From NCBI GenBank assembly GCA_900073065.1, contig FJOG01000001.1, positions 3,246,040 through 3,310,039 on the forward strand: a DNA stretch of 64,000 bases. Direction: 5' to 3'. The translations under genes were made by a program, and so were the position numbers. The DNA is from Phialocephala subalpina (Eukaryota > Ascomycota > Leotiomycetes > Helotiales > Mollisiaceae). The notes below the pieces were generated by a model. The model ran no database searches and had not been told where the DNA came from. It was given only the letters and a program-made list of their open reading frames with translations. Positions 54,973 through 64,000 of this stretch are shown here, piece after piece (the stretch's first letter is position 1; the number at the start of each line of letters is the position of its first letter).

Positions 54973-56331
54973 TTACAGCTCTTCTCTTCCGTCTTCGTCT
55001 CCAAATCGGTATCTGTCTCTTCCCCAGTCCAAAGGATCGCCACCAGGAACGCACAGCCCTAGTCGCCAGAAGTAGTCCCTGTGTGCAAAGAAAAGCTGCC
55101 AAATCTTGTATCTGGCCGGTATAGGAATGCCCCATCTCTTACTTAGTTCAGATACTTCAGCCTCTTCGGCTTCAAATTCCATGTCCCCATCGGCTGCATT
55201 GTAGACTTCGGCTGCATCTTCCGCAGCCCCATTCTGAAACCAGGACTCGTCCACTTCAGCGGCTGCAATACAGTTGATGTCCTCGTCGCCGAAGCAGAGA
55301 CGAATATCTGAGACAGTAGGCTGGAGCGACTCCTTGGAGATGAATATTTCACCTGCATGGGATCTGTAGCCCCATTCCTGTAGAGGCAGCAGAGGAACTG
55401 GGTCATCAACGTGGGTGATGCGCCTGTATCTGCCAGCGTGCAATGGAGATTTCGCAGTCGAATCGTGCTCCGATGGTAGCTTGAATGTGTGGTCGACATA
55501 ACTTCTCATTCCTTTGTTCCCAATTTTTGGCTCCCCAAATGTGGTTATCACCGGCTCCCAACCAAAAGCATCAAGCTCGAGCCCAGCCAGCGCAGCGACT
55601 GCGCCACCAAGGGAGTGTCCCACGAGATCAACTCTGTAATCTGGATATTTCTCCTTCATCAACTTTAGATATGGCAGAATCAAAGTTCTTGTATTCTGCC
55701 ATGAAGTCCAGAATCCGGTGTGAACGGTGCAGTTGCTGCATTTGAGTGGCTCGGGCTTCTTTGTGTCCTCAACCTGCGCACCAAACAGCTTCTTCAGTTT
55801 CCGTGGCTTCGGCACATAATCCCACAGCGACTTATGGTTTCCATTCGAGGGGAGTATAGGCTGACCAGGATCGCTCGAGTTGTCGGGACTGTCGGGGTAT
55901 GGCACATATTCCTGTGGTACAGTACTCAAATCCACAATTGTGTTCGCGATACTGTATGTACCTCTGAATGCGACAATGATTCTGCCCCTTCCCAGTCTGC
56001 CAGTACCGTGATCCAGCACGACGTATCCGCAACTATCGCTCATCAATGGCCCAGTATTGAATGTGTCCACTAGCTCGAAGTCGGGGAAGTCGTGGCATCG
56101 ACTGACGCATTCGAAGGGCTTCGAGATACCCGTTGTGCCAACACAGTAGGAGATGTCAACTATTCGCGCCAGTTCTTCGAGCTCAGCGAAGAGCTGGATC
56201 GAGATATTGCTGTTCCATTCTGCAAATTGGTGGTTGAGGTTCGGCGCTTCTGAAAGGGCTTGGATGTTCGAAGGATGCGCTGAAGCAGCGGAGGTCGCGA
56301 TGAGACCGATAAGGATGCTCGAGTATCGCAT
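54973..56331 (-). CDS. Secreted class 3 lipase
   Basis: Intronless, 452 aa. The signal peptide is about residues 1-18 (MRYSSILIGLIATSAASA). RIIVAFRGTYS gives the oxyanion-strand region, and VDLVGHSLGGAVAALAG carries the nucleophile Ser240. Asp309/310 (HVDDPVPLLP) and His325 (YRSHAGEIFI) complete a plausible triad. Cys residues near 63, 75, 79 and 101 suggest disulfides. An internal insertion (about residues 145-195, Pro/Lys-rich) and an acidic C-terminal segment (DGDMEFEAEEAEVSELSKRW) are longer than in compact Rhizomucor-type lipases, and a Lys-Arg at the end of that segment could be a processing site. It likely hydrolyses triacylglycerols or related esters outside the cell. Clean frame. Confidence 0.88.
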   Translation of the reverse strand: MRYSSILIGLIATSAASAHPSNIQALSEAPNLNHQFAEWNSNISIQLFAELEELARIVDISYCVGTTGISKPFECVSRCHDFPDFELVDTFNTGPLMSDSCGYVVLDHGTGRLGRGRIIVAFRGTYSIANTIVDLSTVPQEYVPYPDSPDNSSDPGQPILPSNGNHKSLWDYVPKPRKLKKLFGAQVEDTKKPEPLKCSNCTVHTGFWTSWQNTRTLILPYLKLMKEKYPDYRVDLVGHSLGGAVAALAGLELDAFGWEPVITTFGEPKIGNKGMRSYVDHTFKLPSEHDSTAKSPLHAGRYRRITHVDDPVPLLPLQEWGYRSHAGEIFISKESLQPTVSDIRLCFGDEDINCIAAAEVDESWFQNGAAEDAAEVYNAADGDMEFEAEEAEVSELSKRWGIPIPARYKIWQLFFAHRDYFWRLGLCVPGGDPLDWGRDRYRFGDEDGREEL

Positions 56332-56635
56332 CTTGCGTTGATCTCGTCACATATTCGGAGTGTATTTTGTGTTGTACAGGAGAGAGAGTGTGTGGTTGGG
56401 GGATTTGAAGGAATGGCTTTGTCGATCGCGTGGACTTCAGTTCGTCATTCACGCAAGCCACAGACAAGGGTAAAGTGGCGCTAACCCAGCAAAGAAAGTG
56501 GAAGCATATGACCTATGACACAAAAGAATCACTACGGGCGAGAATCATTTGAATTTAACGAAAGAATAAGTTCTACACTTAGTTAATCCCACTGAAATAT
56601 TCCATGAGTCCCAATACATGCGGTAGATATGTCGA
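56332..56635. other. Divergent promoter region
   Basis: About 300 nt between the lipase start (minus) and the Gln-rich pseudogene (plus). No other feature is seen. Confidence 0.4.
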
Positions 56636-58350
56636 GTGACTCCACGTGATCCCCCCCCTGTCCAGCAGCTGCCCGCTTTTTCGTTGTACAAAGACATAAA
56701 TGATCAACAAAACGTCTATGAGGAAGGAGATCACTTCTATTCACCCACAATGTACATCGAGAAAGGCATCATTCGACAACCCGAAGCCATTGCCAACGAC
56801 CTACTGGAGAAGCTCATAGACTTCGGCGCTACTGATAGATATTACGCGAAAGAACGTATGCAGCAACCCAAAGATGCTATCGGCATGCCACAACGAATCC
56901 TAGACCTAGATCGTAAAAACTGGATACGGTCAAGCCGAATAGAGCAAGAGGAAGAGGATTTTGCACGAAGACTCAGAAGGCAAGAGGAGGAACTAGCGAA
57001 TCGGCAATTACTCAGTCAGAGACAACATCTCCTGGTGATGGAACGCGAAGACTTGGGACAGCAGCAGTCGAGACATGTGCTTGATTCGCACCTCCTGGGC
57101 ACAGATTTGCGCGACAGGGAACATAGACTTGGGCTTAGCCATCAAGACGAGGCCTACAACCATCGCTTGACCGAGATGGCAGCTACGCATCAGATGAGAC
57201 AGAACATGGAGGCTGCACAATACGAAAACAAGTTCGGGATGCAGGAGAGAAGTCGAGATGCACAGTTGAGGCATTATGAGCAGACCCAAGATAAGAAGCT
57301 CAATTATCTGGGCGAGGAACAAACTATGTGGTACAACAATTTGATAGCGCAACAGGACGTTAAACTTGGGGGTATCTCGAAGGAGTTGGAGTTTAAACGG
57401 GAACTTTAGAATGACGAAATCGGATATCGGGAGAAGTTGAGCAATGTTGAGCGTGCCGAGCTCGATCAAAAACTCCAGTTTGTCAATCAGATGAACACGG
57501 GACGAATTCAAACCAACCGCGACCTCGGAGATATAGAGTATGCTGCAAGACAGAACAAGCTACAGGTTAAGAACCAGAATCGACAGGCTCAACTACAGTA
57601 TCAGACCGATAGCGACAGACAGAAAGTCAACACCATCGACACGATGAACTAGTAGGTGTTCGCTCGGAACCAAAACGCAATCAACACCCAACGTGCTCAG
57701 GGTAAGATCGAGCTAGACACACGCGCCGGACTGGATCAGATCGAAACTGAGACTATGTACGAGAAAATCCAAATGACGCAACAAGACCGAGGCCACAAGC
57801 TCGCTACCGAGCACCGTATGGGACAAATCCAGAATCAGAACCTGCAAGACCGATACGAGATCACCCAACAAGATCGCAACAACCTGCTAGAAACTGAGAC
57901 CAGAATGGGCCAGATTCAAAGCCACAACTTGCAAAAGAAAGTCATCACCCAGCTGGAGTATCTCCAAGCCACCAACCGCGAAAAACTCGGCTACCAACAA
58001 AACTTCGACCACCAAAAACTCCAAACCCTCTCATCCGAAGGCCACATCCAAAACTCCACCTTACAAAACCGCAACCAGCCAAACCCCGAATACCAATATC
58101 AAGCGGTAACATGAAACTGGGACAACAAGCTCAGTCTAGGGATATTGATCTCAGTTATCAGCAGAGGAGTGGGAATCTGGAGATGCGTAAACAGGGGTTC
58201 TTGCATGGGAATAAGATGAATGAGATGAGGGCGCAGGATTATTTGAATACGAGGAGGGTACAGGGGAGTATGGTGACGGCGCAGGCGCAGATTGATGTGC
58301 AGAGGGCGAAGCATATTGATAATCTGCAGTATAATAGGGCTTTGGAATGA
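56636..58350 (+). pseudogene. Decayed Gln-rich coiled-coil gene
   Basis: One frame is readable from 56636 to about 58110 but is interrupted by TAG at 57407-57409, tandem TAG TAG at 57650-57655 and TGA at 58112-58114. It then continues in another frame from 58111 to 58350. The translated pieces are highly polar and helical: LRRQEEELANRQLLSQRQHL, AATHQMRQNMEAAQYENKFG, ARQNKLQVKNQNRQAQLQY, with a repeated unit MGQIQNQNLQDRYEITQQDR / MGQIQSHNLQKK. CAG codons are abundant, so C-to-T changes readily yield TAG. The start is unclear: the nearest ATG (56629) is out of frame with the body. I do not recognise the family; a filament-like or scaffold protein is possible. Confidence 0.6.
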
Positions 58351-59017
58351 CCGAGATGGTATGGAGAGGCTTGAATTTGGGCGGGGGTTTTGGGTGAGGG
58401 GGATGTCTGGGTTTTTTGAGGTGGGGTAATGCTTTTCGCTCACTGCTTTCTCGTCTCGTATATTCAACTCGGCATTTACTGCCCTCACTGCGAAGGACTT
58501 TGTAAAAGCTCTCGCTTATATATGAATCTGTGGATTTCGGTTACTACTTACGATCTATACCTTGCCATAGGTAGTGAATCTACCTAATTGAAATTTGAAA
58601 TGGCTATGCTCTGCTAAATTACGAACTGCGTATATAAGATTGTCCTCTCTCACTTCTCTAAACTACACCTTGGTCCAAGAACGCGTCGAACAAGGATTCT
58701 GTTGTGCTTTGGTATGTAATAATGTCTGATCCTGTATTGTACCAAATACTATCTTAAACCATTTTCGGCAGGTGTACATGTTTCTTGCCGTATGTTTCAA
58801 GTATTAATAAATAAATATTCGCTGTCATCTACACAACTATTTTGTTGTCACTTTTGTTGTATGATTATAAGTAGGGATTCAGAGCAAAGATAAGAAGTAC
58901 CTATCGTCCTTCAAGCTTCGGATTGTAACGAAGTACAATTTAAGCATGGCTTATTTCGCACAAGCTTACAGGCTACGAGCGCAGATGCGATATGAAATTA
59001 TGTATATTGTCCTTGTA
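58351..59017. other. Intergenic, no gene seen
   Basis: 3' flanks of the Gln-rich pseudogene and of the NLR gene. AT-rich, without recognisable repeats or frames. Confidence 0.4.
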
Positions 59018-62000
59018 TCAATTTAAATAAGGTTCAATATCACAATCGTCCTCCGCATCAAACTTCTCTATCTTCCTCTCTAATCCGCCACCTCTGCCCC
59101 TCCCTTTCTCCAACTCTGCTATCCTCCCTTCCTCCGTAATCCATCCTCCCAAGTCCTCTTCCGTAACAAACAGTCCAATTGGTGGACTCGTGACATCAGG
59201 CAGCTCGTCCAAATGCGCTGTATCCGTATCATAAACCCACATCTCCTTGATCCTGCGATCTTTAATCGAGTTCAAACTCCCGATCAAAATCGTGCCTTTC
59301 CTTGCAATCGACGGTGTTTCTTCATCGGGAGGGAAGTACTGCACACTCCTCACCCTAGCTGAATCAGGCAAGAATATCTCGTTCTTTGATACCATAACCA
59401 TTTCCTCTTTCCTATTTCGATCATCTGCGTCTCGTTCTGGGTGAGAAAGGAGAGATGTGTGTGGAAAGAGAGCAATTCTAAACATCCTCAGCTTCATACT
59501 ACTACACACCACGTACAGGAACTCTTTGGTCCATGTCAATGAGAATGGCATCTGTGAAGCGGAGATGGATTCGAATACACCGAGAAATATCTTGACACGA
59601 TGGACGAGTGTTGGTGGGGCGCGGGTTGTTTTGGACGCCGAGAGACGATGTGTTGTGATGAAAAGGGAGGTTCTAAGCAATGGCTTCCTGTCTTCTTTAC
59701 TTGTTTCCTTCTTATCCTCTGATTTGGAGCGCTTGGGTTTTGGGAGTGTTTGTGCTTCCAGCGACGCGAGGTGTAGATGTGCGCCATCGGCAGAGAATTG
59801 AGGTTTGATGAAGACATGTCTTGCTATAAATTTGGTTATTACGATTATTCACAGCAAAAGGAAGGGGGTACGCTGACATTTCTTACTGGTTACTCTCGCT
59901 TTCCGAATAAAATGAGTCTTTTGCTCAAAGTCCACGAATAGTATGTCACCCCCGTATAAAGGCCACACGGCCAAGCCTTTCGTCGGATGAAAAGCCGGTG
60001 TCGATCCATATAGCATTATGGGCAATGGATGCCTGTACTGCCAACATACCCTTGGCTCTCTCTCACTAAAGTCCAGAATTGTAATCATACCCTTTTGAAC
60101 GTTAGATTTCGAGAAGTATCTCCTAATCGGACCTTCGTCATCTGAGGATCCTCCACCACCCCTCCTTCCATCCTCAGAATCCGAATAGAACTGAACTCGT
60201 CCGTCGTCCGAATCGTCAAAGGGTGCAAACTCCGGGGCTGGTCGTTCGGCGTCCGAGTCCGAGTCCGAGTCCGAGTGTGACTCAGTTTCCGCAGCGGAAG
60301 AGGATACGGATGAAGAGGTGGTGTCACCATTTTGATCGCTAGAAATACCAAGGCCGTTTTCAAGATCTGTAGAGCCCTCGCTCCAGTCTTCGTCACCGGA
60401 GTCGAGCTCGATGGACTCGGATGAGGATTCGGTGTCTATTTGGTGAATTTCAGATTCTGCTTCGCTGGCGACTCGAGATTCAGGATCCGAGTCTTCAGAA
60501 GCGGAATCTGGGGTTTTCTTTTCAGTTTTCTCGTCCTTGATAGACCTTGAGGAAGATGCTGTGGACAGGCCGCTTTCATCGGAATTCTCATCTTCTGTTT
60601 GGGCTTTCCCTTCTTTCTTCTCTTCTAAGGCTGAATTTGGAGCTGGAAGGAGATTAGGGGGCTTTTGACGGGAGACAAGAGCGACATATTGGCCTCGGCT
60701 TGTGAAGTCTTCGAAGTACCAAGGAATGCCATTATTTGTCTTTTTCTCCCCTACAGTGGGCCTTTGAACATAAGCTCCGTCTCCGTCCTTGGCGAAGACT
60801 TGCGATCCGAGGCGAAGGAATGAAAGATCCGGACTAAATTTCACTGGTATGAGAGTCTTGCGTCCCACCGAAGCTTGGGTATAATGCTCCCAATGGCACT
60901 CATCGCGGTCGGTGGAGATGCACTGTTGCGATTTTAACGTAGGGGTACTTCCTGACCGAATACCCCATGTTTCGACGTTAAACTCGAGAAACGTAGATTG
61001 TGCTCGCCTGTGGATCGTTTAGCAAGACTAAATAGAGCCGAAAGAGAACTCAAAGCTTACGGTTTAGATGCGAAATGAACAATTGCTACCTCCTTCCCAT
61101 CGAGTCCGAAGGCATCTATACAAATCCTGGCTTTAGCCTTACTTAGCCTCTTCTTCGGGGCCGCATCATTCGCCACCATAAAACTCTCATAGCGGCCGGG
61201 ACTTCGACTTAAGAAAGACTGTGGTCCCAGTGTTCCCCAAAGAATCCTGTCAACCTCTCCAGCATGAGCTGTATTTCGGCAGTGACTAGAACAAGTCGGT
61301 TTATGAAGAAACCATCTCCATTCAGAAACAAAAGCCCGATACTCCCTTTCAAAGACTGGACCGCTAGCACCTTTGGTCTTTGTGAACCATCTGGGGAAGA
61401 CTCTCTTAAGCCATTTGTACTGATCGCCTACACTCCTTAGGATATAGATACCGAAATGGGACTCGACGAACAAGCTCTGCAGTTGCAAGGTGGTGACAAA
61501 GTTTGGAGATTTGAGGAACTCTTCTACGCTGGTACGTAGCATGGGTGACTCTTTGGCATCGTCGAGGTGCTTGTCCCAGTATTTAGATGAGTATCTAAGG
61601 AGATGATGCGTTGCAATGTCCTCGCCAGAGGATGTTGTCCAAGATTCTTTAGTCTCAGTGGATGTGTTCCGAAGAAGAGTTGCGTATTTATCTAGGCGTA
61701 GATAGGAAAGACAAGCACGTCCAATTATCCTTTCTGAAATGATATGTTTGTCATCACATTCGCCCGTGCCATCGAGTAGGATGTCCTGGTGTTGGAGAAG
61801 GAAAGACTTGACTGTCGAATGAAAAAGTCGACAGTAATCATTGCCGGCATGAGTAGGGTCGTGGTCTATAACTACCAATGGAGCGAAAATTTTCTTGGTG
61901 AAGTTAAGGAACATCATGTCGTCTTTTTGACCCGCCTCATCGGAAGTAATCCAAACCGCTTCGATGATTTCATTTACTGTAAGACGCCTTCTGGCAAAGA

Positions 62001-64000
62001 CAACCAGGGAAAGAATTTTGCTACAGTTGTTAGCGAGTGAAGTTTGAATGTTCGTATAGAAAACTTACGCAGCGTACTCCCTCTCGGTATCGGACTTGTA
62101 CTTGCCGAGAATACGTTTGTAGTACCCATCAAGATCACTAGGTAAACCAGTCTTGATAAAATGCTTCAGCTTGCGAAGACTTGGAATCGATAACGTGATT
62201 TCCTTGATCATCAATGTAGCCCAGAGGAAGTGACCATCTGCACGGTCCTGTAATTCTTTCAATGCCCAATTATGAGTTGCTTCGTCCATCTCAATATCGC
62301 AAATTCCAGGGAGTTCTTTGCATAGGTACAGGTGAACTGAAGATTTGATATGTTCTTGAATATCCACAGCATACTCTCCAAGCCACTTCCTGAATAGAGG
62401 TCGATCCTGGGTACTGAACCAAACTCGGACTTTGTCTGGAAAGGATCTTGCTAGTTCTAGGACGAACCCGATGATCTTCGTTGCTTCTTTCTGTCGAGCT
62501 CCAGAATCCTCCTCATCTAGACCATCAAGGAAAAGAAAAACTTTGGGAAGTTCGGGAAGAAGTGAGCGGATTAACGTCTGTATGTTCTTGAAATTATCAG
62601 CGGCTTCTGCAGTGTTGACTCGTAAGTTTTCGGGAACGGTCCTGTTTCGCCGCCAATATTCTTCGAACAATTGAGTAGCTAGGTTGTAGGAAAGTTGCCG
62701 CGCAGTTGTCTGCTCGTCGAAACGAAAGAATTGAAACGCCGCGACTGGAGAATCCGGTAACGATACAACGTGTGATATGGCATGAGAACACAGTGTTGAT
62801 TTGCCCGAACCGGGCTGAGCGTAAAGCCAGAGGATTGGTTGTGCATGTACGTCCTTTGCCCAATTATCGTACCATGGCGCAGTGACCAGCCAGTCACAAG
62901 TATTTCCGCATCTGTTGTCAAGATTATCTCCATGAAGTTTAATACTGGATCCATTTTCTGCTCGTCTCTGGAGCCATTGGCTCATTTCAGAATAGTATCG
63001 TTCTGGGAGTGTGAGCTCCTTGCTAATGAAAGGGTGGGCAGCTTCTACCTCGTTGAGCAGTATCATGTTCTTCGAGTACTTTCTCTCGGAAATCTGCGTT
63101 CACCTGTCTTTCCAGCCTGCTTTCCATTCTCTCAAGGCCGGCTTCTTGTCTCTCCTTCTCTGAATCCTGTCTCTCTCCTCTGGCTTTTCGTCCTTCGACA
63201 ATCGGCCACAGTTTGTCAATCTTATCAACTTCCTCTCCTAAGTCATCAATGATTGATTGAATTTTCTTTGTACTGAATGATGTAGCAGCTCGCATGATCG
63301 TATTGAGGCCTGACCAGTCAGCGGCTACTCCGAATCCCAGAGGGAAAAGACTCACTAATGCGATTACACTCCTTGTCAATTGCACTCCAAAACCGAAACA
63401 CATGCACATAGGTATTGCAAAGGTACCTTTGCATGTCATCAGAGTCTCCCCATAGCTCGTCGCACCACTTTAGTCGTTCTAGCTGAAATTTTAGCAAATC
63501 CAGCTGACCGCGAATCTTCTCAAACAGCTCAAAGTACCGACCGAGACCCTATGTTTTTAGTTTCTAGTATCAATACCTAGATGTGGATATCGCCCTCACA
63601 TTTACGATAACCTTTAAACATCCCCATATTATTGCGGATGGGAAGGGGTCAGCTTGGCCTGCAAAACGTTAGTATCTAGTGTTAGATAAAACGGCGATGA
63701 CCTCACATAGAATTTCTATGATTCCTTCATAGTCTTTCAGAATCTTGACCACGGGGCCAATGATCTTCTTTATCATTCTGGTGCTAGTCTTTTGAGAATT
63801 TTTCACTTCAATCATTCTGACAGCCTCCTCGACTGACTCTGCTGTGGCAGCGTTATGTTCAGTGAGAATGGCATAATTGCACGATAGGAGAAAGTTATAT
63901 TTGTGGGACTTTTTCTTCTTGAAAAGGGAGTCTCGCCATTCGATGAACGCTTTCTGGAATGCTGTGTTTGGGCTATAAAAATTGGTCATCAATACAGTAG
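59018..64000 (-). CDS. NACHT NLR-type protein (5' end beyond window)
   Basis: Multi-exon gene. N-terminal helical region: from 63992, EGIIEIL, PFPSAIIWGCLKVIV, then GRYFELFEKIRGQLDLLKFQ, then a coiled Lys/Glu/Arg stretch ending ERMESRLERQ. The NACHT exon ends at 62069: TCDWLVTAPWYDNWA, Walker A AQPGSGKST (about 62820-62794), Walker B VFLFLDGLDEED and VRVWFSTQDRP. The winged-helix exon 62020-61061 has KILSLVVFARRRLTVNEII and FHSTVKSFLLQ. The C-terminal exons 61007-59878 and 59823-59018 contain propeller-like pieces (IPVKFSPDLSFLRLG, TPAFHPTKGLAVWPL, FIKPQFSADGAHLHLA) separated by an acidic Ser/Asp/Glu-rich linker. Fungal NACHT NLRs act in incompatibility and immune-like cell death. Near 63070-63090 the frame must change between the coiled region and the NACHT exon and I found no convincing intron, so either a small intron is cryptic or the gene carries a frameshift. 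Confidence 0.78.

Overview
The window is eukaryotic nuclear DNA from a filamentous ascomycete (Pezizomycotina). Introns are short (about 50-110 nt) with GTRAGT donors and CTAAC-like branch sites. AT-rich islands look mutated by RIP (repeat-induced point mutation). The gene content is typical of fungi: BTB proteins, HET, a NACHT NLR, a fungal rhodopsin-domain protein, a BAHD-like acyltransferase and a sesquiterpene synthase. I cannot name the genus.

Layout. From 0.5 to 20 kb lies a field of BTB/POZ genes. One is intact and has an unusual repeat-bearing C-terminus (530-2781). The rest are broken by stops, frameshifts, an inversion (5.7-6.6 kb), tandem fusion (13.0-14.1 kb) or insertion of a 4.03-kb AT-rich hAT-like relic (15158-19189). 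From 20.0 to 26.5 kb is an undamaged block: sesquiterpene synthase, rhodopsin-domain membrane protein and, divergently, a BAHD-like acyltransferase. From 27 to 36.6 kb is a second BTB field with a different first-exon junction, one intact member (32996-34012) and a 297-bp MITE. From 38 to 48 kb there is a conserved low-complexity protein, a decayed HET gene, a very AT-rich island containing a 300-N assembly gap, and a multi-pass membrane protein. From 49.7 to 64 kb there is a last BTB pseudogene, a homocysteine S-methyltransferase with a perfect 250-bp tandem duplication at its start, an unknown 693-aa protein, a secreted class 3 lipase, a decayed Gln-rich coiled-coil gene, and a NACHT NLR cut off by the window edge.

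Reading. About 19 BTB loci or fragments share one gene plan: a short basic Ser/Pro-rich exon 1, a phase-2 intron, a BTB domain, sometimes a second intron just before the conserved Trp of QW(L/I)YTQ, then a helical half containing LW(V/I)LAD and LQN. Only two look translatable. Most premature stops sit where relatives have Trp or Gln codons, as C-to-T/G-to-A change would produce. The combination of BTB, HET and NLR genes with transposon relics points to a fast-evolving accessory region. The terpene block may be a small specialised-metabolism cluster embedded in it.
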